A stretch of DNA of 64,000 nt from JALYNX01 sp963749415 (GCA_963749415.1 CAVVMG010000001.1:1674001-1738000), one strand, 5' to 3'; positions 1 through 8,376 are shown, numbered from the stretch's first letter. Numbers and translations are program-made. Notes: generated from the sequence alone by a model not told the origin.

Positions 1-1290
1 TCCGAGGAGGATGCGGCGCATGGCCCGATCGACATCCGCCGCCTCGCCCGGTGTCACCGCTCGACCACTGGATGCGAGGCCGGCCACGATCGCCAGATCG
101 TGGAAGATCCGAACCGCAGGGTGATCGACGAGCCGGCTGTCCGGTTGGTCGTGAGCGATGCTCCTGCGATCGAGGGCGCGGGCCAGTTCGCGGAGCAGCT
201 CGCGCTTGGAGCGAACCAGCACCGCGATCGACGAGGGCGCCAGCCCCTCGACACTGATCATGTGATCTACCTCGCGCGCGATCCAGTCGGCCTCGGAGGT
301 CTCCTGATCGAACGTGTAGGCCTCGACCCGGCCCCGATGCTCGGCAGGCTGGACCGGGCCGGCCGAGCCGGGCAGCTCGCCGGAGGAGACAACGCGAAGC
401 GCCGACTCCAGGATCTCCGGCGGGACCCGCATGCTCTTGTCGAGGACGATCCTGGTCGCCTCTGGGTGCTCATCGGTGAAGGCTGCGATGTTGCGCAGCT
501 CGGCGCCGCGGAACGAGTAGATCGATTGATAGGGGTCGCCGGCGACGGTGAGGTTCCCGTGAGGGGCCGAGAGAAGCCGGGCCATCTCGGCTTGTGCCGG
601 CGTGGTGTCCTGGTACTCGTCGACCACGACGTAGCGGAACCCCGAGGCGAGCTCGAAGCCGGCCCGGGTCCGCAGGAGCTCTACCGCCGACACCAGGAGG
701 GTGCCGTAGTCGGTCCTCTCCAGCTCCTCCAACGCCTGTCGATACCGGGAAAAGAGCCCGGGGATTCCCTTCCAATCGGCGCGCCTGGCCGCTCGCTCGG
801 CGAGTCCCTCGGGGGAGAGGAGTCGCTCCGAGCATCGGGTGAGGAAGTCGGCGATCTCGCCCGCGAAGACCCGGGTGGTCAGGATCCCGCGATAAGTGAT
901 CGGCCATGCGCCAGGGTCTTCCGAGGCAAGCAGGCCTGCGACCACTCGGACCTGTTCCGGTGGGGTGAGCGGGACCGGCCGCACCCCGGAGCCTGCCTCG
1001 AGCAACCTCAGGGCCAGGGAGTGAAAGGTCGAGGAGTCGATTGGAGCTCCCGAGCCCCCAATAGCCTCGGTGACCCGGCGCTTGATGTTGGCCGCCGAAC
1101 GGCGGGAGAACGTCAGGAACGACACCTCGTCACGCCGGGCGAGCCCGGCGTTGACGATGTGGGCCACCCTTTCCACGAGGAACTCGGTCTTGCCGGTCCC
1201 GGGCCCGGCCACGATCAGTTGAGGCCCGGCGGGGCTCGCCACCCAGATATCCCAGGATCCAGGGTCTATCCGGATCTCGCCACCAGTCAC
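1..1290 (-). CDS. UvrD/PcrA-family ATP-dependent DNA helicase, 3' end beyond window
   Basis: This is a superfamily 1 helicase that unwinds DNA in repair or recombination. The visible 430 codons show Walker A GPGTGKTE (residues about 29-36), motif II VVDEYQDT and motif III GDPYQSIYSFRGA, the standard UvrD series. The C-terminal half lies beyond position 1. A GTG at 1290 puts the Walker A about 30 residues from the N terminus, as usual. A RecB-family nuclease lies two genes away on the same strand (2820-3605), so the two may act together. An AdnA-like or UvrD2-like identity cannot be decided without the C terminus. Confidence 0.88.
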   Translation of the reverse strand, partial: MTGGEIRIDPGSWDIWVASPAGPQLIVAGPGTGKTEFLVERVAHIVNAGLARRDEVSFLTFSRRSAANIKRRVTEAIGGSGAPIDSSTFHSLALRLLEAGSGVRPVPLTPPEQVRVVAGLLASEDPGAWPITYRGILTTRVFAGEIADFLTRCSERLLSPEGLAERAARRADWKGIPGLFSRYRQALEELERTDYGTLLVSAVELLRTRAGFELASGFRYVVVDEYQDTTPAQAEMARLLSAPHGNLTVAGDPYQSIYSFRGAELRNIAAFTDEHPEATRIVLDKSMRVPPEILESALRVVSSGELPGSAGPVQPAEHRGRVEAYTFDQETSEADWIAREVDHMISVEGLAPSSIAVLVRSKRELLRELARALDRRSIAHDQPDSRLVDHPAVRIFHDLAIVAGLASSGRAVTPGEAADVDRAMRRILLG

Positions 1291-1306
1291 GACTCGATCG
1301 TACGAC

Positions 1307-1450
1307 TCAGGCCGCCGGGATGAGATCGGCCGGCAGGGAAGCGACGAGCTCGGCCTCGATGCCGAAGCACCGCAGATAGGCCACCGGGTCCTGGAACGGA
1401 TCGACCGGACTTTCACCCTGTTGTTGCCAAAAAGGTGTGTTTGCGTTCAT
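1307..1450 (-). CDS. possible small protein upstream of the helicase
   Basis: This is an open frame of 47 codons starting with ATG and reading MNANTPFW near its start and VAYLRCFGIEAELVA in the middle. It ends 16 bases before the helicase GTG on the same strand, so it could be the first gene of that operon. Its composition looks protein-like, not arginine-rich like antisense frames. I recognise no family. It also fills most of the gap between the helicase and the divergent dehydrogenase gene. The call is tentative. Confidence 0.4.
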   Translation of the reverse strand: MNANTPFWQQQGESPVDPFQDPVAYLRCFGIEAELVASLPADLIPAA

Positions 1451-1522
1451 ACCGGGCACGCTAAGCAACGGGTGTGACAGGAAGTATCCGACGACCTGAT
1501 CCGGCTTAGGATGAGATGTGGC

Positions 1523-2815
1523 ATGACAACGACCCCGACCGAGGCGACCAAGACCACCCAGCACGAATTCGAATCCCCGATGTACAACGAGGCGGTCGGC
1601 CAGTTCGATCGGGTCGCCCGGTTGATGGGCCTCGACGACAACGTCGCCGATCGCCTCCGCGTCCCCCAGAAGGCGACTGTCGTCAGTTTCCCCTTCCGCC
1701 ATGACAACTACTCGGAGGTGGAGACGCTCTTCGGATATCGGGTCCAGCACCTCACCACCATGGGCCCGACCAAGGGAGGGATCCGGTTCGCCCCCGATGT
1801 CGATCTCGGCGAGGTGGCTGCGCTTGCGATGCTGATGACCTGGAAATGCTCCATCGTCGGTCTCCCGTTCGGAGGAGCCAAGGGTGGGGTGCGGCTCGAT
1901 CCGATGCAACTGTCGAGGGCGGAGCTGCAGCGGGTCACTCGCCGATTCACGATGGAGATCATCAACGTCATCGGGCCTGACACCGACATCCCGGCGCCGG
2001 ACCTGGGCACCAACGAGCAGGTGATGGCCTGGCTGATGGACACCTACTCCCAACACGTTGGCCATGCGGTGCCGGCAGTGGTCACCGGCAAGCCGCCTGC
2101 CCTGGGAGGGAGCATCGCCCGGCGGGAGGCGACGGGGAGAGGGCTGATGTTCCTCCTGCCGCAGGCGGCAGGGGCCATCGAGCTCGACGCCTCGGCCGCG
2201 ACGGTGGCCATCCACGGATTCGGGAACGTCGGGCGCTACGCAGCTATCGCCGGGCAACAGATGGGGGTGAGCGTCGTCGCCGTCTCGGACATCTCGGGAG
2301 CCGTGTACAACCCCGACGGCCTCGATGTCGATGCGGTCACCAAGTGGGTCGACGAGAACCGGTTCCTGGAGGGTTTTCCCGACGCCGATCACATCGAGGG
2401 CGACGCCATCTTCGGGCTTCCGGTCGACGTCCTGGTCCCGGCTGCGGTTCAGAATGTCATCCGGGCAGACAACGCCGATCAGGTCCAGGCCAAGCTGATC
2501 ATCGAAGGCGCCAACGGGCCAACCACCCTGGAGGCAGACGACATGCTCAGGGACAAGGGGGTGTTCGTCGTCCCCGACATCCTGGCCAACGCCGGTGGGG
2601 TGACCGTGTCGTATTTCGAGTGGGTCCAGGACGTGCAGAAGTACTTTTGGACCGAGAACGAGGTCGTGGCCCGGCTCCGAGAGATCATGACCCGTGCGTT
2701 CAGCGACGTGCACAACATCACGTTGAGCGAGAAAGTCGATATGAGGAGCGCCGCTCTGATCAAAGGGATTCGCAAGGTGGCAGACGCCAAGTTGGTGCGG
2801 GGGATCTTCCCCTAG
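1523..2815 (+). CDS. gdhA: Glu/Leu/Phe/Val dehydrogenase (glutamate dehydrogenase)
   Basis: The enzyme oxidatively deaminates glutamate (or another amino acid) with NAD(P), linking nitrogen and carbon metabolism in the cytosol. The 430-residue protein has the substrate-site segment MGPTKGGIRF, the catalytic-lysine segment GLPFGGAKGGVR and the dinucleotide fold GFGNVGRYAA, in the order and length of the family. ATG 1523 is preferred over ATG 1511. TAGGAT at 1507-1512 could be a -10 box giving an almost leaderless transcript. Glutamate is the likely substrate, but branched-chain amino acids cannot be excluded. Confidence 0.92.
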   Translation: MTTTPTEATKTTQHEFESPMYNEAVGQFDRVARLMGLDDNVADRLRVPQKATVVSFPFRHDNYSEVETLFGYRVQHLTTMGPTKGGIRFAPDVDLGEVAALAMLMTWKCSIVGLPFGGAKGGVRLDPMQLSRAELQRVTRRFTMEIINVIGPDTDIPAPDLGTNEQVMAWLMDTYSQHVGHAVPAVVTGKPPALGGSIARREATGRGLMFLLPQAAGAIELDASAATVAIHGFGNVGRYAAIAGQQMGVSVVAVSDISGAVYNPDGLDVDAVTKWVDENRFLEGFPDADHIEGDAIFGLPVDVLVPAAVQNVIRADNADQVQAKLIIEGANGPTTLEADDMLRDKGVFVVPDILANAGGVTVSYFEWVQDVQKYFWTENEVVARLREIMTRAFSDVHNITLSEKVDMRSAALIKGIRKVADAKLVRGIFP

Positions 2816-2819
2816 GCCT

Positions 2820-3605
2820 CTATGAGGGCTCAGCGAACGCCGGGCAGATCCCTTTGAACGAGCACCAGTCACACAGACGGCCAGGACGGGTCGGGTAGCG
2901 CTCGGAAGCCATCGCCCGCTCGATTGCATTCCACAGTGCGCGCAGCTGCCCATCCATTGCGTCGAGCTGCCGGTCATCGATCGCCAGCCGGTACTCGGTT
3001 GGGCCGTTCAGGTAGAGGAGCCTGATCTCTTTGGGCGTCTCCCCGGTCCGTCGCCGGATGAGCAGGGCATAGATCTTGAGGGCGAAGAAGGCGGGGAGGG
3101 CATAGCGCTCCGGAGGCGCTTTCCCCGTCTTGTAGTCCGTGATGACCAACCGGCCGTCACGGTCGCGATCGATCCGGTCGAGGATGCCGCGGATGACGAT
3201 GCCATCGAGATCCTCGAGCATGTCGAGCTCCCGATCGACCGGGTCGAGCGACTTGGGATCTTCGATGCCGAAGTAGTTGGCGAGCAGCTCCATCGACTCC
3301 ATGCCCCACAGGCGCTCGGCCTCGGTGTCTTCGAACAGCCCTTCGAACTCCTCGTCGCCACGGAGCTCGGTCCAGGCCTCACGGAAAAGGTCGTAGAGCA
3401 ACGCCGGGGAGCGCTCCCCGGCGGGATGGTCGAACAACCGCTGCAGGGCGAGATGAGCGGTCGTGCCCCTCGCCTGGTAGACCGATGTCGGCTCGGGAAG
3501 GCGATCGATTGCCCGGAACTTGAACAGTTGGGGGCAGGTCTTGAAGTCCCCGGCCCGGCTTGGGGAGAGGGTCTCGAGGCGGGGCAAACCCAATTCAACG
3601 GTCAC
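2820..3605 (-). CDS. RecB-family PD-(D/E)XK exonuclease
   Basis: This is a 261-residue single-domain nuclease of the RecB/Cas4-like PD-(D/E)XK superfamily. Residues LSPSRAGDFKTCPQLFKF open the fold. GILDRID and VITDYKTGK supply the metal-binding Asp and the catalytic D-Y-K motif. A C-terminal cysteine group (CDWCSFKGIC, plus TCP near the N terminus) has the spacing of a 4Fe-4S cluster. No helicase domain is present. Its 3' end lies 4 bases from the convergent dehydrogenase gene. No Cas genes are nearby, so a DNA-repair role with the UvrD-type helicase is more likely than a CRISPR role. Confidence 0.88.
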   Translation of the reverse strand: MTVELGLPRLETLSPSRAGDFKTCPQLFKFRAIDRLPEPTSVYQARGTTAHLALQRLFDHPAGERSPALLYDLFREAWTELRGDEEFEGLFEDTEAERLWGMESMELLANYFGIEDPKSLDPVDRELDMLEDLDGIVIRGILDRIDRDRDGRLVITDYKTGKAPPERYALPAFFALKIYALLIRRRTGETPKEIRLLYLNGPTEYRLAIDDRQLDAMDGQLRALWNAIERAMASERYPTRPGRLCDWCSFKGICPAFAEPS

Positions 3606-3660
3606 TCCACCGAGTGTAAGAGCGAGGTACGACAGAAACGTGGAGGCTGGGAGCTCACCC

Positions 3661-3700
3661 GCGAAAAGAATCGGCAGGGCGCGAAAACTCGAATGCGATC
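3661..3700 (+). repeat. tandem 20-base GCGAAAA repeat, copy 1
   Basis: GCGAAAA occurs at 3661 and again exactly 20 bases later at 3681, the first followed by an AATCG. The same arrangement recurs at 3942/3962. Two sites one or two helical turns apart are typical of protein-binding sites, but the function is unknown. Confidence 0.45.
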
Positions 3701-3830
3701 AGGGTTGAAATCCAATTGCCGACTTCGTACTTTCCCGTCTACCGACACGGGTTCGCCCGGGTCGGGGAAGGAGAGGCTTCGGCTCCTCCGGATTGCCACC
3801 AGCTGGGGGCCCGCTTTCCCGGCAGGTGGC

Positions 3831-3890
3831 TCGAGAGCCCCGAGAGGGCTGCGGCTTCGGCCGGAGCTCCCTCGGGGTTTCTCGCGTTCG
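3831..3890 (+). repeat. 60-base hairpin repeat, copy A
   Basis: The unit begins TCGAGAG and contains CCCCGAG (3838-3844) pairing with CTCGGGG (3871-3877). An inner CGGC-TTCG-GCCG stem-loop has its loop at 3856-3859, and the unit ends with TTTCTCGCG. Copy B at 4354-4413 has the same length and layout, with base changes mainly in the inner stem. Confidence 0.7.
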
Positions 3891-3939
3891 GACGCAGCGG
3901 TCCCCTTCCTGGCCTGGGAGAAGTCTGCAATCGCACGGG

Positions 3940-3979
3940 ATCGCGAAAAGCAATCGAAGATCGCGAAAACCAATCGTGC
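3940..3979 (+). repeat. tandem 20-base GCGAAAA repeat, copy 2
   Basis: Two adjacent 20-base units, ATCGCGAAAAGCAATCGAAG and ATCGCGAAAACCAATCGTGC, differ at four positions. The spacing and core match the pair at 3661-3700, about 280 bases upstream. Confidence 0.55.
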
Positions 3980-4353
3980 TTCACGTTTGCCTCGGTCCAT
4001 GGCGCGGTCTACGTTGCCGGTCACGCCACAGGGGAGACCCTGCGGCGACCTGGATTGTGGGTACGGAACGGCGAAAGCCGGGCCGGGAAGAATTCCCCGA
4101 TGCGGGGCCCGGAGCCAACGGGAGACTGTGGGCTCAGGGTTTGGCCGACGGGCCGAACGGGGATCCTTCGGGATCGTCGGGCGGTCAATCGGCCGGCGGA
4201 TCTTCGGATCCGCAGCCTCCCTGGAAACGGGGAGGAGCGATCACCGGATCGCAGCGGTCTTCGGATCGAGGCAGTCCAGTGAGCGCACGTCGCGGCTTCG
4301 GCCACGACGAAATTCCCGATCGGAGTTGGGTCCCCGGCCCGACACCGAACGGG

Positions 4354-4413
4354 TCGAGAGCCCCGAGAGGGTTGAGGCTTCGGCCGATGCTCCCTCGGGG
4401 CCTTCTCGCGTTT
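4354..4413 (+). repeat. 60-base hairpin repeat, copy B
   Basis: This is the second copy of the unit at 3831-3890, with outer stem CCCCGAG (4361-4367) and CTCGGGG (4394-4400) and the TTCG loop at the same offset (4379-4382). It ends about 45 bases before the PH-domain start codon, so it would lie in or just upstream of that gene's promoter. Confidence 0.7.
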
Positions 4414-4456
4414 CTCCCCCCGCAGGCCTCATCGCCCGATGGGTAGCCTCGGGCCC

Positions 4457-5078
4457 ATGGGATACCCGACGAAGCTGCTCAGCCCCGGTGAGGAGATCAT
4501 CACCGAGTTCAAGCCTCATTGGCTGCAGATAGTCAAGGAGGTGCTGCTCACGGTATTGGTCGGAGTGCTGGTGATCCTGATCGCGGCCAACTTCTCTTTC
4601 ACCGGACAGGGATGGGTGATCACCGCCCTCGTGGTGATCTGGTTCGTCCTGGTTGTCACCGAGTTCACCCGCTGGTGGACAACCCAACACGTGATCACCA
4701 ATGAGCGGGTGATCCACCGCGCAGGGTTGATCTCCAAGCAGGGCAAGGAGATCCCGCTCGAGGTCATCAATGACGTTGCCTTCAAACAGGGTGTCATCGA
4801 GAGGATGTTCGGCTCGGGCGATCTGCTGATCGAGTCGGCGGGGACCCATGGTCAGTCCCGCTACACCGACATCCCGAGCCCGGAGGCGATCCAGAAGACC
4901 ATCTATGAGGCACGCGAAGTACGGATGGCGGAAATGCGCGGCGTCGCTCCGGCTCCCGCGACTGCTCCTGCAGACCGCGGCCTCCCAGCTCGACACTCTC
5001 TCCCGGCTCCACGACGAGGGCAAGCTCACCGAAGACGAGTTCGAGACGGAGAAGAGGAAACTGCTGGGGGGTGCCTGA
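4457..5078 (+). CDS. membrane PH-domain protein with C-terminal SHOCT motif, frameshifted
   Basis: The N-terminal 160 residues hold two membrane helices (about 25-65) and a bacterial PH domain (VITNERVIHRAGLISKQG, INDVAFKQGVIERMFGSGDL). The C-terminal 30 residues, read in the +1 frame, are a SHOCT motif (LDTLSRLHDEGKLTEDEFE) ending at TGA 5078. The two parts are in different frames, with the shift near 4975 in a Pro/Ala linker. One missing or extra base would restore a protein of about 205 residues with the usual domain order. TAGCCT at 4444-4449 lies 7 bases before ATG 4457 and may give a leaderless mRNA. The function of the family is unknown. Confidence 0.75.
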
Positions 5079-6689
5079 TGCCTCACATGCAGGACGACTT
5101 CCCGTTGAACCTGTCGACGCTCTACGACCGTTCCGTCTGGCTCCATCCGAACCAGGAGATCATCTCGGTCGAGGCTGACCGTTCCCAGGTGCGCAGCAGT
5201 TATGGAGAAACCGATGCCCGGGTCCGGCGGCTGGCTACCGCCCTCGATGGGCTGGGAGTCGGTCGGGGCGACGCGGTGGCGACCTTCGCCTGGAACAACC
5301 GGAGACATCACGAGCTCTATTGGGCCACTGCCAACACCGGCCTGATCTGCCACACGGTGAACATCCGGCTGTTCGCCGACCAGGTGGCCTACATCGTCAA
5401 TCACGCAGGGGACCGGGTCATGTTCGTCGATCCCGACCTCGTCTCACTGCTGGCGCCGCTCGCCGGGCAGCTGGAGACCGTCGAGACCTATGTGGTCATG
5501 GGGCCGGAGGCCGACCCCGCGCTCCCGGGCTCCATCCCCTACGAGGACCTGATCGCCGATGTCCCCGAGCACGGCTCGTGGCCCGAGCTCGACGAGCGAT
5601 CGCCGATGATGCTCTGTTACAGCTCAGGAACCACCGGCAACCCGAAAGGGGTGGCCTACACCCAGCGCTCCACCTACCTGCACACCATCTCCAACCTGGC
5701 CAATTACGCCATGACCGCCTCGGACAACGTGCTGCCCGTGGTCCCGATGTTCCACGCTTCGGCCTGGGGGTATCCATTCATGGCCGTGGCCCAGGGGGCC
5801 AAGCTCACCTATCCCGGGCCGGATCTCACCCCGGAGGGCCTGGTGCGCCTGTTCGAGGGCGAAAAGGTCACGTTCAGCGCGGGCGTGCCCACCGTGTGGC
5901 TGGGAATCAAGCAATACCTGGAGGCCCACCCCGAAGCCGACGTTTCTTCGATTCGTGCCTTCCTCTGCGGAGGGTCCGCCGTGCCCCGGGCGATGATCGA
6001 GTGGTTCTGGGTGGAGCGGGGGATTCGGGTAGTCCAGGGCTGGGGGATGACTGAGACCAACCCGGTGGCATCCACGGCGACGTTGAAACCGGAGATGGAG
6101 GAGTGGGACCTGCAACGACAGCTCGACTTCCTGGAGACGGCCGGGATGCCGATCGCGGGCCTCAAGGTGAAGATCGTGGACGACGTGGGCGAGGAGCTGC
6201 CCCATGACGGGGTCGCCTTCGGGGAGTTGTTGATCCGCGGGCCCTGGATCGCCGCCGAGTACTACCGAGACCCGCGCTCTGCCCGGTCATTCGAGGACGG
6301 GATGGCTGCGCACTGGTGATGTCGCCAAGATCACCCCCGAGGGCTACATCCGGATCACCGATCGGGCGAAGGATGTCATCAAGTCGGGTGGGGAGTGGAT
6401 CTCGACCATCGACCTGGAGAACGCGATCATGGCCCACCCCGGCGTGGCCGAGGCCACGGTCGTCGGGCTCAAGCACGTCAAGTGGCAGGAGCGTCCGGCG
6501 GCGTTCGTGGTGCCCAACCCAGGGTCCGAAGTCTCCGAGGAGGACGTGTTGGATTTCCTCGAGGACCGGGTGGCCAAGTGGTGGATGCCGGACAGGGTCG
6601 TGTTCATCGAGCAGATCCCGAAGACCGGCACCGGCAAGTTCGACAAGAAGGTGGTCAGGGACCAGTACGCCGACCTGCTGCTGGACTAG
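5078..6689 (+). CDS. long-chain fatty-acid/acyl-CoA synthetase (AMP-binding), frameshifted
   Basis: This ANL-superfamily ligase activates a fatty or aromatic acid to acyl-AMP and then acyl-CoA. It shows the P-loop CYSSGTTGNPKGV, the VVQGWGMTET motif and, after the shift, GYIRITDRAKDVIKSGGEW and the C-terminal lysine motif IPKTGTGKFDKK. The frame changes at about 6299-6301. Reading GGATGG instead of GGGATGG gives the conserved GWLRTGDVAKI and a protein of about 537 residues, the usual length. As written, the first frame stops at 6319. ATG 5078 overlaps the TGA of the preceding SHOCT frame. The indel sits at a G run, so sequencing error is likely. Confidence 0.85.
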
Positions 6690-6708
6690 TGGAAAAGGCG
6701 TGCCGAGG

Positions 6709-6830
6709 GGCGTAGCCGTCGGGCCGACCGGCGTCTGTTTGCCCGAGGCGACGATAGGGACGAGAACTCGAGTTTCGGGCAGGCTGAGGGGCCGAGGGCA
6801 AAGTCGGCCCGCAATCCAAGCGGCTACGCC
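6709..6830. repeat. nested inverted repeat between convergent genes
   Basis: GGCGTAGCCG (6709-6718) is perfectly complementary to CGGCTACGCC (6821-6830). Inside it GGGCCGAC (6721-6728) pairs with GTCGGCCC (6803-6810), and GCCCGA (6741-6746) with TCGGGC (6775-6780). The palindrome AACTCGAGTT lies at about 6765-6774. The stems nest, so either strand could fold into one long arm. There is no T-tract, and no target-site duplication or transposase is visible. Confidence 0.65.
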
Positions 6831-6844
6831 GCGGCGGGAAAAAC

Positions 6845-7105
6845 CTAAACCTCGATCAGCTGTCCCGAGGTCAGGTCGAGCACGAACTCCTTGTCGCTCT
6901 TGGAGTCTGCGATGAAATGGGCGAGCTTGGCGCCCTGCTGGCGGACGACCCACCATGCGTACGCCTTGGAAGCGGTGGTGGCGAACTCCATCTTGGCCGT
7001 CCGGGCCCTCTGCACTGCTTCCATTTCCTCGGAGAATTCACCGAGGACGGTCTCGCTCGGTTCCGGCTGACCGGGCGCCTCGATGAACTCCACTGCCTCG
7101 AACAT
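6845..7105 (-). CDS. conserved-looking hypothetical protein, 86 residues
   Basis: I do not recognise this small soluble protein. It has a Pro/Glu-rich N terminus, then an alpha-helical stretch (SEEMEAVQRARTAKMEFAT) and a C-terminal part containing AYAWWVVRQQGAKL and LDLTSGQLIEV. ATG 7105 is chosen because GGAAGGGAG precedes it at a good distance. It converges on the acyl-CoA synthetase across the nested inverted repeat and is divergent from the membrane protein at 7217. Confidence 0.7.
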   Translation of the reverse strand: MFEAVEFIEAPGQPEPSETVLGEFSEEMEAVQRARTAKMEFATTASKAYAWWVVRQQGAKLAHFIADSKSDKEFVLDLTSGQLIEV

Positions 7106-7216
7106 CGCACACTCCCTTCCTGCCTCCCACGCAGAGTGTAATCCGGTCACTGCCCGGGGTCGCCTACTTCATTGCCAAAATCCGCCGGCGGTAATGGCCC
7201 ACCCTATGCTCCGCCG

Positions 7217-7576
7217 GTGAGCTCGTTCCACACCACCTGGGGCTATATCGCGGCCGGGATCAGCGGGGTGGTCGGGCTTTGGGGAGTCGCCATGTTCCGC
7301 AGGGAGAAGCCGCCGCGCGCGTTCCTGTGGGCGGTCGGAGCGGCCGTTGTCGGGCTGCTGGTCCAGATCGTGACCGGCGTCATCGTCGCCTCGGGGGGAG
7401 TCGAGCCCGGTAATCAGCACGTCTTCTATGGCGTGGTGACTGGGGTGACCTTCGCCTTCGCCTACATCTATCGCGGCCAGTTCCGCAAGCGGCCCACCCT
7501 CTACTACGGATTGCTCCTGCTGTTCGCCATGGGCCTGGCCGTCAGGGGCATCATGACGTTCGGCAACAGCTTCTAG
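7217..7576 (+). CDS. small integral membrane protein
   Basis: The protein of about 119 residues has four hydrophobic helices (WGYIAAGISGVVGLWG, FLWAVGAAVVGLLVQIVTG, HVFYGVVTGVTFAFAYIY, GLLLLFAMGLAVRG). No enzymatic motif is visible. GTG 7217 is chosen over the upstream TTG because TATGCT (7205-7210) ends six bases before it, the spacing of a leaderless -10 box. It ends 11 bases before fabI and may be co-transcribed with it. Confidence 0.72.
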   Translation: MSSFHTTWGYIAAGISGVVGLWGVAMFRREKPPRAFLWAVGAAVVGLLVQIVTGVIVASGGVEPGNQHVFYGVVTGVTFAFAYIYRGQFRKRPTLYYGLLLLFAMGLAVRGIMTFGNSF

Positions 7577-7587
7577 GAGGAGGGCCC

Positions 7588-8376
7588 ATGCTGCTCGAAG
7601 GCAAGAAACTGCTGATAACCGGGGTGCTCACCGATGACTCGATTGCGTGGCATGCGGCGCGTATCGCCCAGGAGGAGGGAGCAGAGATCGTCGCCACCGG
7701 GTTCGGGCGCGGGCTTCGCTTGACCGAGCGCTCGGTGCAGAGGCTGCCTTCCGAGTGCCCGGTCCTGGAGCTCGACATCAACGACCCCGGCCAGGTCGAC
7801 TCGGTTGTCGCCGACCTCGGCTCGCGATGGGGGCGGATCGACGGTGCTCTCCATGCCATCGCCTTCGCTCCCGATGACGCGCTGGGGGGCAACTTCCTCA
7901 ACACCCCGGTCGAGTCGGCACAGACCGCTTTCGTCACCTCGGCTTTCTCCTACAAGACCCTGACCGTGGCTTTGCTACCACTCTTCGAGGCGGCCGGCGG
8001 TGGTGCCATGGTCACCCTGGACTTCGACAACACCCAGGCCTGGCCCGCATATGACTGGATGGGAGTTGCCAAGTCTGCATTGCAGAGTGTGACCAGGTAC
8101 CTGGCCAAGGACTTGGGGCCAAAGGGGATCAGGGTCAATGCGGTGTCTGCGGGGCCGCTGCTCACAGTCGCCGCCAAGTCGATCCCGGGCTTCGACGCCT
8201 TCGAGAAGGTGTGGAGCGACCGTTCACCTCTGGCCTGGGATCCGACCAACCCGGAGCCGGTGGCGCGAATGATCTGTGTGCTGCTCAGTGATTGGGCACC
8301 GATGACGTCGGGTGAGGTGATCCACGTCGATGGCGGTTTCCACGCCGTCGCCGTCGGGGAGGGCGAAAAGGCCTAA
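7588..8376 (+). CDS. fabI: enoyl-ACP reductase (NADH), FabI/InhA type
   Basis: The enzyme reduces trans-2-enoyl-ACP in the last step of each type II fatty-acid elongation cycle. The 262-residue SDR protein has the FabI-type nucleotide segment LLITGVLTDDSIAWHAA and the catalytic Y-x6-K in YDWMGVAKSAL, which is close to the InhA pattern. A strong AGGAGG precedes ATG 7588. It converges with and overlaps the histidine kinase gene by 4 bases. Confidence 0.95.
   Translation: MLLEGKKLLITGVLTDDSIAWHAARIAQEEGAEIVATGFGRGLRLTERSVQRLPSECPVLELDINDPGQVDSVVADLGSRWGRIDGALHAIAFAPDDALGGNFLNTPVESAQTAFVTSAFSYKTLTVALLPLFEAAGGGAMVTLDFDNTQAWPAYDWMGVAKSALQSVTRYLAKDLGPKGIRVNAVSAGPLLTVAAKSIPGFDAFEKVWSDRSPLAWDPTNPEPVARMICVLLSDWAPMTSGEVIHVDGGFHAVAVGEGEKA

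Larger units (their letters stand above)
3606..4456. other. 850-base non-coding region packed with hairpins
   Basis: No convincing gene lies between the divergent nuclease and PH-domain genes. The open frames here are arginine/serine-rich and match no fold. Instead the plus strand contains many short inverted repeats. UUCG-loop hairpins lie at 3744-3763, 3770-3789, 3838-3877, 4162-4175, 4196-4213 (perfect 7-bp stem), 4255-4268, 4289-4308 and 4361-4400. A GAAA-loop hairpin lies at 4069-4080, and further stems at 3795-3830, 4085-4097 and 4216-4235. All CTTCGG motifs point the same way, which suggests a plus-strand transcript. No tRNA, tmRNA, RNase P or SRP signature was seen. Confidence 0.6.

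Noticed and set aside
100..1323. Long plus-strand open frame opposite the UvrD-type helicase
   Set aside because: It is Gly/Arg/Asp-rich with no fold, and the minus strand has clear helicase motifs. Long antisense frames are expected at this GC content.
1451..2977. Minus-strand open frame opposite the glutamate dehydrogenase
   Set aside because: Composition (His/Asp/Gly-rich) is that of an antisense shadow. Only its last 47 codons, outside the dehydrogenase gene, look protein-like and are listed separately.
2820..3605. Cas4 of a CRISPR system
   Set aside because: The cysteine pattern is shared by RecB-family nucleases in general, and no repeats or other cas genes are present.
3602..4440. 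Open frames of 60-370 codons in the gene-free region
   Set aside because: All are Arg/Ser/Gly/Pro-rich on both strands, lack ribosome sites and match no fold. The hairpins explain the sequence better.
4439..6319. Single 626-residue PH-domain/acyl-CoA synthetase fusion protein
   Set aside because: The linker between the domains is arginine-rich nonsense, while a SHOCT motif with its own stop is present in another frame. The synthetase also has its own ATG.
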